NCBI GenBank assembly: GCA_039029195.1
Contig: JBCCGR010000026.1
Coordinates: 1-61,593, forward strand
Reading direction: 5' to 3'
Source: JBCCGR01 sp039029195
GTDB lineage: Bacteria > Pseudomonadota > Alphaproteobacteria > Rhizobiales > Rhizobiaceae
DNA length: 61,593 nucleotides
The position numbers and the translations under genes were made by a program. The first letter of the stretch is position 1. Each line of letters begins with the position of its first letter. Below, one piece after another: positions 33,759-42,096 of the stretch. A model generated the notes under the pieces. The model ran no database searches, was not told the origin of the DNA, and saw nothing but the letters and a program-made list of their open reading frames with translations.

Positions 33759-34427
33759 ATGTCCAACATTGCTGGCAAAGCCTATGCAATGAACGTCATC
33801 ACACCGATGAAGCCGTGGCGAACCTGGATAAACCGATTTCTGTTCATGGCAGCAAGGGCGATACCCGGATCTCTCAAAGGCTTGCTTGGTCTGTCCATCA
33901 TCCACTTTGCGCGATGGATCATCATCGAGCGGGATCAGTGGCCGGATATGGGGCAGGGCGGTCAGAAGCTTCAGAACGATTACGTTCTGTTTTGTTCCAA
34001 TTTTAACGGCACTTGGGATCAGTATATTGATGCCTTTTCAGATGGCATTCCTTCCGGTCTCGATTTGCTTTGGTACAGTTCGACCAAATACCCGCATTCA
34101 ATACCGATCACTCCATTCAAAACCTACATCACCCACAATCAGCTCACGACCGACTATTATTACAACGCCACGCCTGGCGCGGCACAGCGTGACATCAAAT
34201 CGGCACTTCGTGTGCGCTCAGCCGTTCTTGAGCTGAAAGAGGCGCATGGGCGCATGTCGCCCGCAGAATTTCAAAAGACATTCAACAAGACGCTGGCAAA
34301 GGTGCAAAACAGCCTGCCATCCCAAGGCTTTGCACCGGTGGCGAGCCTCGACAGCATGAATGCCAACAAGAACCGCATTCGCTTTGTGAATTACTGGAAC
34401 GATCGTTTCGGTCAACGCATCGACTGA
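33759..34427 (+). CDS. Unknown protein, first gene of the DyP peroxidase operon
   Basis: A 222-residue protein that I do not recognise by name. The start is fixed by an excellent Shine-Dalgarno (CAGGAGA) before the ATG. A hydrophobic or amphipathic N-terminal stretch (about 24-55) may touch a membrane. The core begins at about residue 74 with DYVLFCSNFNGTWDQYIDAF, then GLDLLWYSSTKYP. A strand-helix-strand pattern of this kind suggests an alpha+beta (ferredoxin-like) fold, as in DyP and chlorite dismutase-like proteins, but this is inference. A Lys/Arg-rich helical C-terminus ends in NRIRFVNYWNDRFG. It is followed by two co-directional genes ending in the peroxidase. Confidence 0.75.
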   Translation: MSNIAGKAYAMNVITPMKPWRTWINRFLFMAARAIPGSLKGLLGLSIIHFARWIIIERDQWPDMGQGGQKLQNDYVLFCSNFNGTWDQYIDAFSDGIPSGLDLLWYSSTKYPHSIPITPFKTYITHNQLTTDYYYNATPGAAQRDIKSALRVRSAVLELKEAHGRMSPAEFQKTFNKTLAKVQNSLPSQGFAPVASLDSMNANKNRIRFVNYWNDRFGQRID

Positions 34428-34476
34428 ATCTGATCCGTAGGCCGATTTCTGGCTGTTGCCCGGAGGAATTGAAACA

Positions 34477-35451
34477 ATGCCAAGCATAGACAGTGGCCGG
34501 TATTTTCTGACGGTGTTGTTGCCGATCAAGGAAACCCCTCTGATTGAGGAAGGTGGCGCAAATCTGTCGCCCACACAGGCGATCCGTCATCACCTGTCGG
34601 TCTGGGCGACCGCCAAGCAGGATCCGATGAGTGTCGAGAGCGACCGCAATAGCCCGTTTGCGGAAAATCTGCGCACCCATTTCGTACGGATCTTTGTGAT
34701 CAACGACGTGATCTACAATGGTCGGAACCCAAGCAATGTGCTGGCCGATACCGTGCGAGGCGCTCTGGGTGACAAGGGAGCCAACCTCTTGATCCCGCAG
34801 CCGGTGGATCAGCTTTCAAGCCCTTATCTAGCGTTTGTTGCTGATATTGACGCTCCCAACGAAGAAGAAGCTGAACTCGATTCCTGGCTTGATGAAATCT
34901 GGTCGCAAATGTCCAAGCGCATGATCCAGATTTTCAGCTATTGCGAAGGATTTGAAAACGTCAAAGATGCAAGCACGTTCCGCAAATATATGCGCGCCGG
35001 AAAACTCGATACCACCATGCCCTTCAATGACTACTGGGAAGGGCTGCCGCCGCTCAAAAACTTCTGGAATACGCCCTGGATCGTTCCGACCATTGTGGCT
35101 GGCATACTGACAGTGATCTTGTGCTTTGCGCATTCCTGGTGGTGGCTCATTTCCGGGGCCATCGGAACGTTCGTGGTTGCCGCCATATCGGCGTATCTCT
35201 ATGGGTCGCAAGGCTTTCCCATGGCGCCCAATTCGGATCTGAAATCGGTCCTGAAATCCTTGTATCTGCAAAGGCGATATCTAGACTTCGCCATCGCCAA
35301 TCAGGGCGCGGATGCTGATGCTCTATACAAGAACTTCGCCACCTTCATGGAAGAGGAAAAGCCGGAAAGCGTTGGAGTCCCGACGCAGGAACCTGGCGTG
35401 CTTGGTATCGATATGAAGACAGGCGTTTTGGGTTTGGAGATCACGAAATGA
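34477..35451 (+). CDS. Unknown membrane-anchored protein, second gene of the DyP peroxidase operon
   Basis: A 324-residue protein. The soluble first part (1-195) has two strand-rich segments, HFVRIFVINDV at about 68 and YLAFVADID at about 117, each followed by a helix, which suggests a duplicated alpha+beta unit. Two membrane helices follow (about 200-218 and 221-242), and then a cytosolic-looking tail. GGAGGA at 34461 supports the ATG at 34477. It shares an ATGA stop/start overlap with the peroxidase gene, which implies a joint product. The function is unknown; a membrane partner or docking subunit of the peroxidase is a reasonable guess. Confidence 0.75.
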   Translation: MPSIDSGRYFLTVLLPIKETPLIEEGGANLSPTQAIRHHLSVWATAKQDPMSVESDRNSPFAENLRTHFVRIFVINDVIYNGRNPSNVLADTVRGALGDKGANLLIPQPVDQLSSPYLAFVADIDAPNEEEAELDSWLDEIWSQMSKRMIQIFSYCEGFENVKDASTFRKYMRAGKLDTTMPFNDYWEGLPPLKNFWNTPWIVPTIVAGILTVILCFAHSWWWLISGAIGTFVVAAISAYLYGSQGFPMAPNSDLKSVLKSLYLQRRYLDFAIANQGADADALYKNFATFMEEEKPESVGVPTQEPGVLGIDMKTGVLGLEITK

Positions 35452-37133
35452 CCAAGGATCTCGATCTCGCAGATATTCAGGGCAACATCGTTCGCGGATA
35501 TGGCCGCTACGGCTATCCGGTGGGTCGGGATTTCTTCCTGCATGTGCACGATTCCCAAGCCGGGCGCATGTTCGTCAATTCGCTCTTCCCGTTCATCACC
35601 ACCGCAACACGCTGGAAACCGCTTCAAGGCGAAAGCCACTACCCGCAAGAAGCGCGACTGGATCGTCCGAATGAAACCGTCAATATCGGCTTCACCCACA
35701 GCGGCTTGAAGGCGCTCGGTCTGCCCACCCGAACCCTGTCCCGAATGCCGCCTGAGTTCATTGATGGCATGGCAAAACGCTTCCACATTCTGGGGGACGT
35801 TGAAGGCAGCGATCCGAAAAACTGGGATGAAATCTGGCAAAAGAATGATGGCGAGACCGCAGTCCATATCTGGGTTTCGATCAACTTTCTGGCCAAACCG
35901 GCAAGCGAAACCGGCGGCAAACTTGAACTGATCGGCGATCCCGAGGCGAAAACCGAGTGGCTGAAAAAGCTGGTGTCGGCGGCGAAGATTGTCAGCCGCA
36001 AGACCGGACGACCAACCCGGAAGCCGGGCGTTTCCATTTTGGCTGGGCATGGCCCGGACAAGGCGCTTTACCAGGACACCAATGTGGTGATGCGCGAGAG
36101 AGACGGCGAAACGTTCATGACCGCGCAGGAGCATTTCGGCTATCGCGATGGTATCGGCGATCCTGTGTTTGAAGGTCAGTTTGATGAATCAGTCGAGACA
36201 GCCCGCCTGCCGGGACGGGGAAAGCTCTCACCCGACGGCGAATGGCAGGTTCTTGCGACAGGGGAGTTTCTCCTGGGTCACCCGGATGAATCGCAGGAAA
36301 TACCCATCGCGTTCCTGCCGCCGGAAGTGGCCCGCAATGGCACGTTCATGGCCTATCGAAAGCTGCACGAAAATGTCGGCAGTTTCCACGAATGGACCCG
36401 GCAATCCGGCAAAGAATTCGCCAAAGTCATGGGGATGGAGGAGGATGAAGGCATCGCCACGCTGAAGGCCAAGATGGTGGGACGGTGGGAAGACGGAACC
36501 CCATTGCTGAAGGCTGACACGCAGGCGAAGCAGAAGGAGTTTCGGGCAAAGTTCCTGAAAGATCTTAAAAACGCAAGCACGTCGGGAGAGAAGGCGAAAA
36601 TCTATCAGCGTGAAACTGATTTTGTTTATGCTGATGATTTTGGCGGGCTGAAATGCCCCTATTCGGCCCATCTGCGGCGTGCGAACACGAGAGACATGCT
36701 GGACCCAAACGTCGCGCTTGGTCTCGGGAAGGCTGACAGCGGGTCTGCGCTGAACAAGCGTCGGCGTATTTTGCGTCGTGGATTGCCCTACGGTTCCTCA
36801 AACGGGGATGCGGGACGGGATGACGCAGAACATGGCATCATCTTCATCGCGGTCTGTGCGAGCCTGTTTCGCCAGTTTGAGTTCCTGCAACAGCAGTGGA
36901 TTCAATATGGGCTGGACTTCAATGCGGGCAACGATACCTGCCCGGTGATTGGTCATCATCCGAAGAAAGGTGGAGCGAAATTCGTCGTCCCGTCTGATCC
37001 GGAAGGTGACAAGCCCCCCTTTATCGCCACAGACATTCCACCACTCGTGGAAACCCGGGGAGGGGACTACTTCTTCGTGCCGGGAATAACAGCATTGCGT
37101 ATGATCGCCATGGGAATTGTTGACCCGACCTAG
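35448..37133 (+). CDS. DyP-type heme peroxidase family protein
   Basis: A 561-residue protein of the dye-decolorizing peroxidase superfamily. The distal GxxDG motif reads GYRDG, with Asp234. The proximal heme ligand is likely His408 in CPYSAHLRRANTR, and an Arg cluster RRRILRRGLPYG follows, as in the family. It is larger than typical class A/B DyPs (about 300-400) because of inserts around 300-390. No Tat or Sec signal is seen, so the protein is probably cytosolic or associated with the coupled membrane protein. It would use hydrogen peroxide to oxidise an organic substrate. Confidence 0.88.
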   Translation: MTKDLDLADIQGNIVRGYGRYGYPVGRDFFLHVHDSQAGRMFVNSLFPFITTATRWKPLQGESHYPQEARLDRPNETVNIGFTHSGLKALGLPTRTLSRMPPEFIDGMAKRFHILGDVEGSDPKNWDEIWQKNDGETAVHIWVSINFLAKPASETGGKLELIGDPEAKTEWLKKLVSAAKIVSRKTGRPTRKPGVSILAGHGPDKALYQDTNVVMRERDGETFMTAQEHFGYRDGIGDPVFEGQFDESVETARLPGRGKLSPDGEWQVLATGEFLLGHPDESQEIPIAFLPPEVARNGTFMAYRKLHENVGSFHEWTRQSGKEFAKVMGMEEDEGIATLKAKMVGRWEDGTPLLKADTQAKQKEFRAKFLKDLKNASTSGEKAKIYQRETDFVYADDFGGLKCPYSAHLRRANTRDMLDPNVALGLGKADSGSALNKRRRILRRGLPYGSSNGDAGRDDAEHGIIFIAVCASLFRQFEFLQQQWIQYGLDFNAGNDTCPVIGHHPKKGGAKFVVPSDPEGDKPPFIATDIPPLVETRGGDYFFVPGITALRMIAMGIVDPT

Positions 37134-37162
37134 AATTGTCAGCACCACGGACCCATCGGTTA

Positions 37163-38743
37163 TCAATTCAAGGCAATGCGATCAGAGCGGATGACGCGAA
37201 TGTTAGAGGGTGACAACTCGGATGCCGTAACGTTGGGCAACAGGACCGTGTCTCCCGCGCCATAGACAATGATGGTATCTGTGCCGCGTTGCTCGACTTG
37301 AACGGCTTCGGTTTTCGAAGCGCTGAGATTGAATTCGATCTGATCGCCAATCGGACCTCCTTCGAAATCCGCAACTACATCGCGACCGTCGCCGGGTGCA
37401 AACACAAAAACATCCCGCCCGAATCCGCCGCTCAACCGATCGTTGCCCGTGCCACCAACCAGCCGGTCACTGCCGCGGTTTCCGATCAGACGGTCATTGC
37501 CACCGCCACCCTCAAGATGCGCGCCGGTTTGATGAGCACGCAAGATGTCATGATTAAAGGATGCTCGCGCGTGCACAAAACGCACTGTGTTGCTCGCCAA
37601 AAAGTCGATAGCCGCATGATTGCGTCCGCCCGGTGAGACAAGCCGCCATGGTTTTTTCACCCGGTGCGGACCATAGGTCTGTTCTGCACGATCAACCAGA
37701 ACGGTGTTGCTGTGATCGGGCGACCCATGAAAATTGATGTCGCGATTGGTCGACGTGACTTCGATGTGATTGTGGGTCTCGGCATGCCATGCAGAGAAAA
37801 TTACTGCGTGACGCATGTCATGGATGCGCAAATCCACCATTCTGTTGTGAAAAGCTTCGTGCAGTTCCACACCGTAGCCATTGCCGCCGCCGCCCTTGTT
37901 GGCGCCGCCATGGACTGTGAGACCGCAAACCTTCGCATGAATGGATGTGCCGAGATAAAGCCCTTTGCTTGCGGCATGGGTGATTGTGACATCGCGGATC
38001 GTCAAACCATCCGTTGCCACGGCGTGGATTGCTGCTGTTTTGTTGAATGCCGGGAGGGTGTTTTCAAACCGGTTTTCAATCGCCTCAGTGCGGCTTGCTT
38101 CGGCGCTTGCCGCAGCGAACGAAATCGACAGTCCGGATATCTCAACATGCTTTAGTGTGCGGACGATTTTGTACCTTCCGCCGTGCTCAGGGAGTGCATA
38201 TGACAATCCGGTCTGAAGGCGTATTCCTGATTGGGTGGCAGAGGTTACCCGATGCAGGCTCTCGCGAAATGGGCGGTTTTTCGCTTCTTTGAATGAAACA
38301 TTGGTCCAGCCCTGTTCAAGGAGCCAGCCCCTCGTGTTTGGCGTGTAAGCAAGAATTGCATCACCTGGTTCGATGACCGGGGCTCCGCTGGTGCGCAGGA
38401 GCCTTTCACCTCTTTGATGTGTTCCCATCAAGGAACCGGCAACTGGCGACACCTTGCCGTGAATTTCAAACCCATTGCCGCCGGTGCCCGCGCCAAAATC
38501 AAACGTGATCTTTGTGCGATCCGCTCCAGCTCCGATCAGCCGGATGTCGCTGCGCTTGACGCGGATGGGTTCGCGAAAACGATAGTCGCCAGAAGACAGG
38601 TGGATGGTCGTTCCGGGCGCGCTCGTTTTAATGATCTGGTTCAGTGTTTTAGCTGAGATATCTGGCCCGACACTCACAGAACTGTTTCGCTCTGGCGCGA
38701 GAGCCAAAAACAAAATGGCGAAAATTGTGCCGATCTGAACCAT
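37163..38743 (-). CDS. Parallel beta-helix protein with RTX calcium-binding repeats
   Basis: A 526-residue secreted protein with a hydrophobic N-terminal segment. A right-handed beta-helix follows (about 30-400; LSSGDYRFREPIRVKRSDIRL is an opening coil) and then RTX nonapeptides (GGGGNDRLIG, GGTGNDRLSG) at about 413-450 and a short cap. The A-module plus R-module order recalls polysaccharide lyases and mannuronan C5-epimerases. I do not find the epimerase DPHD-type active site, so the reaction is open. RTX repeats suggest calcium binding and possibly type I export, though an N-terminal signal-like stretch is also present. It is convergent with the peroxidase gene. Confidence 0.82.
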   Translation of the reverse strand: MVQIGTIFAILFLALAPERNSSVSVGPDISAKTLNQIIKTSAPGTTIHLSSGDYRFREPIRVKRSDIRLIGAGADRTKITFDFGAGTGGNGFEIHGKVSPVAGSLMGTHQRGERLLRTSGAPVIEPGDAILAYTPNTRGWLLEQGWTNVSFKEAKNRPFRESLHRVTSATQSGIRLQTGLSYALPEHGGRYKIVRTLKHVEISGLSISFAAASAEASRTEAIENRFENTLPAFNKTAAIHAVATDGLTIRDVTITHAASKGLYLGTSIHAKVCGLTVHGGANKGGGGNGYGVELHEAFHNRMVDLRIHDMRHAVIFSAWHAETHNHIEVTSTNRDINFHGSPDHSNTVLVDRAEQTYGPHRVKKPWRLVSPGGRNHAAIDFLASNTVRFVHARASFNHDILRAHQTGAHLEGGGGNDRLIGNRGSDRLVGGTGNDRLSGGFGRDVFVFAPGDGRDVVADFEGGPIGDQIEFNLSASKTEAVQVEQRGTDTIIVYGAGDTVLLPNVTASELSPSNIRVIRSDRIALN

Positions 38744-38810
38744 AAACCTGCCAGTGACTGAGTCTCTGACCGGATTCCGGCAAGTTTCGTGCCGTTGATG
38801 AAGATGGGTT

Positions 38811-39488
38811 CTAGATCAAACCAAGCGATCTCAGTGCGTCTGGCAGCTCGTCAAAGTGAGAAACAATGCGGTCAGGATTGAGCTCTTCCACCGGTCGGTC
38901 GGTGTAGCCGAAATCAACGGCAACAACGGGAATGCCAGCATCTTTTGCCCCTGCAATGTCGGAGATGGAATCTCCGATCATCACACTGCGCGAGGCGTTT
39001 CCTCCGGCGAGCTCAACCGTTTGCGTGATGTGGCGGCCATCTGGCTTTTTGAAATCAAACGTGTCGCCACCGGTTACGGCGGAGAAATAGGATTGCATAT
39101 GCAGCGCATTGAGCAATTTCTCCGCCAAGCCCTGAAACTTGTTTGTGCACACTGCCTGGGTATGCCCGTCGGACTGGAACGCTTTCAATGCTGCAATCAC
39201 CCCATCAAAGGGTATGGTTTTGTCGGCAACCGCAGCCTCGTAATGGACAAGAAAATCATCGAACAGTTTTTCATGCAGCGCATCGTCAAGCGGCACTTTG
39301 TGGAATTCGAATGCACGGGCAATCATAGCCTTGGCGCCGCGCCCGACCACATGGCCGACCTTGTCCATCGCAATTGATGGCAAACCGACCTCTGCCGTGG
39401 TCCGGTTGAGTGCCGGGATAAGATCGCGGTTGCTGTCTACAAGGGTTCCGTCCAGATCGTAGACGATCGTGAGGCGGTCAGAAGTCAT
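38811..39488 (-). CDS. gph: Phosphoglycolate phosphatase-like HAD hydrolase
   Basis: A 225-residue HAD-superfamily phosphatase. Motif I reads VYDLDGTLVDS (Asp11, Asp13), the cap domain carries GRGAKAMI, motif II is the CTNK region, and motif IV reads MIGDSISDIAGAKDAGI. Phosphoglycolate, formed during DNA repair or oxygenase reactions, is the usual substrate. It is divergent from rpiA across a 267-bp gap. Confidence 0.88.
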   Translation of the reverse strand: MTSDRLTIVYDLDGTLVDSNRDLIPALNRTTAEVGLPSIAMDKVGHVVGRGAKAMIARAFEFHKVPLDDALHEKLFDDFLVHYEAAVADKTIPFDGVIAALKAFQSDGHTQAVCTNKFQGLAEKLLNALHMQSYFSAVTGGDTFDFKKPDGRHITQTVELAGGNASRSVMIGDSISDIAGAKDAGIPVVAVDFGYTDRPVEELNPDRIVSHFDELPDALRSLGLI

Positions 39489-39755
39489 GCTTGTTCCAGA
39501 GAGAATTCAATTTTTGCCGCCAATCGGCGCAGATTCCATCCGTCAGGTCAACAAGGCCTGCGCGAACAGTGAGCAAAGGTGATGGAGCCACGCCAATACC
39601 GGTGAGCGGCGACGCCTTCTCTGGCCGGTTTGGAGGTGCCTCACATTCTCGCTGACTGTGGCTGAATTCCGGTGGAACCGACAAGTCGTGCGTGATAGGC
39701 AGGCGCGGAATCGGAAGATCAGGCGATAGGCAATCGCCACAGCGAGACAACCAGC
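39489..39755. other. Divergent gph-rpiA promoter region
   Basis: No gene is seen. A small hairpin (GGCGAT 39722-39727 with ATCGCC 39733-39738) lies 17 bp before the rpiA start, where it could influence translation. Frames crossing this region are fragmentary. Confidence 0.35.
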
Positions 39756-40451
39756 GTGAGCGACACTTTAAAACGCGAAGCGGCCGCAATGGCTCTGGAC
39801 CACGTGAAATCCGGCATGAAGCTCGGCATCGGCTCGGGTTCAACGGCTGAAGCCTTTTGTCATTTGCTGGGGGCAAAAGTTGCCGATGGTCTGGCTATTG
39901 TCGGGGTACCAACCTCGGAGCGCACAGCGGCGCTTTGCCGTGAATTGAGCGTTCCCTTGTCGACACTGGAAGAGATGCCCGCTCTCGATCTGACAATCGA
40001 TGGTGCAGATGAACTGGACGGTGATCTCAGCCTGATCAAAGGCGGCGGTGGGGCGCTGCTGCGTGAAAAGATCGTGGCAACCGCATCCGAAAAAATGTTC
40101 GTCATCGCTGACGGCACGAAGCTGGTCGACAAGCTTGGCGCCTATCCTCTGCCCATCGAGATCAACAAGTTTGGGTCCCAGGTGACAATCGACGCGATCG
40201 CTGCGGTTGCCGACAAGCTTCGTCTCAGCGGGGCGCTAGCCGTTCGGGAACGCGATGGTGCCCAATTTGTCACAGATGGCGGCCATCTTATTGTCGATGC
40301 ATCTTTTGGCCGTATTGAAACGGCAGGGCAGCTCGCGATCGAACTCAATCAGATACCCGGCGTTGTGGAACACGGCCTGTTTATCGGCATTGCCGACAAG
40401 GCTTTCATTGCGTCTGCGGGTGGAATTCAAACCCTTGATGCGCCAAACTGA
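39756..40451 (+). CDS. rpiA: Ribose-5-phosphate isomerase A
   Basis: Interconverts ribose-5-phosphate and ribulose-5-phosphate in the pentose phosphate pathway. Diagnostic segments are GLGIGSGSTAEAF-type (here LGIGSGSTAEAF), TIDGADELDGDLSLIKGGGG and LREKIV. The start is a GTG at 39756 giving 231 residues, the usual length. A small DUF2059 protein follows 34 bp later on the same strand. Confidence 0.94.
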   Translation: MSDTLKREAAAMALDHVKSGMKLGIGSGSTAEAFCHLLGAKVADGLAIVGVPTSERTAALCRELSVPLSTLEEMPALDLTIDGADELDGDLSLIKGGGGALLREKIVATASEKMFVIADGTKLVDKLGAYPLPIEINKFGSQVTIDAIAAVADKLRLSGALAVRERDGAQFVTDGGHLIVDASFGRIETAGQLAIELNQIPGVVEHGLFIGIADKAFIASAGGIQTLDAPN

Positions 40452-40485
40452 GCGTCAATTGTCCGGTACGGACCAGGAGCTATCA

Positions 40486-41007
40486 ATGAAATCACTCACA
40501 TCAATCCGTTCAACCTTAAAAGTGACGGCGGCAACCTTTGTCGTTGCGGCAAGCCTTTTCGCAGCTACATCTGGCACCTCAGCTCAGGAAATTTCCGACG
40601 AGCACATGGCCGCTGCCCGCAAGGCGCTGACGGCAACAAAAGCGTCTGATCCGTTTGACCTGATCCTTCCGGCACTGTCCACAAGGTTGAAGAACGAGCG
40701 TATTTCGCTGCGTCCTGACCTCAGCAATCAGATTTCTCTGACCGTTGATGAAGCAACGCTTGCCGTCGCCAAACGTCGTGGTGATCTGGAAAAAGAAGCT
40801 GCCCGCATCTATGCAAAGAGCTTCACGATTGAAGAACTCAAGGCTGTTGAGGAATTTTTCAGAGACGGACCAGGTGCCAAGTTTCTGAAAGAAGCACCGG
40901 TTCTTGCGCGTCAGCTTGATGAAGCTTCGAAAATCTGGACCCAGGGCGTGGCCCGGGATCTTGCAGCGGACGTTGAAAAACGGCTTCGGGATCAAGGCGT
41001 CGAGTGA
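40486..41007 (+). CDS. DUF2059 exported protein
   Basis: A 173-residue protein with a signal peptide (about 1-30, cleavage near TSAQE). A helical DUF2059 domain follows, with the typical IYAKSFTIEELKAVEEFFRD and GAKFLKEAP. Family members are periplasmic and of unknown function. CAGGAGC precedes the ATG at 40486. A frame that starts further upstream overlaps rpiA and has no support. Confidence 0.88.
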   Translation: MKSLTSIRSTLKVTAATFVVAASLFAATSGTSAQEISDEHMAAARKALTATKASDPFDLILPALSTRLKNERISLRPDLSNQISLTVDEATLAVAKRRGDLEKEAARIYAKSFTIEELKAVEEFFRDGPGAKFLKEAPVLARQLDEASKIWTQGVARDLAADVEKRLRDQGVE

Positions 41008-41020
41008 TTCAATATACGGC

Positions 41021-41986
41021 ATGATCACGCAAGCCGACCTCAAAAACGCAAAATCGATCATCTACGAGGCCATGGTGCCGACGTTGCAGCAGGCCTGGCC
41101 ACTTCTTAGTGAAGCGACGGGCACCGAATGCTGGGTGAAACACGAAAACCAGACCCCGATTGGTGCCTTCAAGGTGCGCGGCGGGCTGGTGCATATGCGT
41201 CGCCGGGTCGAACGCGGCAATCGAGACGCTGTGATCACAGCCACCCGTGGCAATCACGGTCAATCGATCCCCTATGCCGCGAGGCGCGAAGGGATCGACA
41301 CGGTGATCGTGGTGCCCAACGGCAATTCGACCGAAAAAAACGCTGCGATGAAAGCGCTGGGTGCCGAACTCGTCGAGACCGGCGCCGACTTTGATGAAGC
41401 CCGCGAAGCCATGATGGTGATGGCCGACGAACGCGGGCTCGACACGGTCCCTTCATTTCATGCTGATCTGGTTGCAGGCGTTGCAACTTATGCCGCAGAG
41501 CTGTTCGATGCTGCCGGTGAACTGGACGCGGTCTACGTGCCAATCGGAATGGGTTCGGGTATCTGTGGTGTTATCAGTGTGCGCGATCTTCTGGGCCTCA
41601 AGACCGAGGTGATTGGCGTGGTTTCAGACGAGGCGCAGTCCTATCGGCTGTCTTTTGACGCCGGGCGCGCGATTGAAACCAATTCTTCCAATACATTTGC
41701 CGACGGTATGGCTGTCCGCGTTCCACATCCTGATGCGCTAGATGTCATCATGCGAGGGGCAAGTCGCATCGTCTCGGTTTCCGATGACGAGATTGCGGAC
41801 GCGGTTCGGCTCTACTATCGCGCCTGCCACAATCTGGCTGAAGGGGCCGGGGCCGCATCTCTCGCCGCGCTGATGAAGGAGCGCGACACCACGGCCGGCA
41901 AACGGGTCGGAGTGATTCTGTCAGGTGGCAACATCGACACCGACAAGTTTGCTCGCATTCTTTCAGGTGGAACGCCGGAGGCCTGA
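41021..41986 (+). CDS. Threonine/serine dehydratase family PLP enzyme
   Basis: A 321-residue fold-type II PLP enzyme. The Schiff-base lysine is Lys51 in GAFKVRGG, the substrate loop reads ATRGNHGQSIPYAA, and the PLP phosphate loop GMGSGICG is in the C-terminal half. It lacks the ACT regulatory domain of biosynthetic IlvA, so it resembles catabolic threonine dehydratases. Related enzymes act on threo-3-hydroxyaspartate or on intermediates of hydroxyectoine breakdown, which cannot be excluded. The start is the ATG at 41021, 13 bp after the DUF2059 gene. Confidence 0.88.
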   Translation: MITQADLKNAKSIIYEAMVPTLQQAWPLLSEATGTECWVKHENQTPIGAFKVRGGLVHMRRRVERGNRDAVITATRGNHGQSIPYAARREGIDTVIVVPNGNSTEKNAAMKALGAELVETGADFDEAREAMMVMADERGLDTVPSFHADLVAGVATYAAELFDAAGELDAVYVPIGMGSGICGVISVRDLLGLKTEVIGVVSDEAQSYRLSFDAGRAIETNSSNTFADGMAVRVPHPDALDVIMRGASRIVSVSDDEIADAVRLYYRACHNLAEGAGAASLAALMKERDTTAGKRVGVILSGGNIDTDKFARILSGGTPEA

Positions 41987-42096
41987 GGGTTGGGAACCAG
42001 ATGGTCTCTAATCAATTTTCTGTGTGACGCTCGACAAGCTGCCCGGCTTCCCCCAAATGGGGCGAAACGGTGATCGTGCGTGATGGGGCGACAGCA

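Noticed and set aside
35448..37133. Encapsulin-loaded DyP peroxidase
   Set aside because: No encapsulin shell gene is nearby and the C-terminus does not look like a cargo peptide; the gene is instead coupled to a membrane protein.
37163..38743. Mannuronan C5-epimerase assignment
   Set aside because: The beta-helix plus RTX order fits, but the expected catalytic Asp-Pro-His-Asp/Glu motif was not found.
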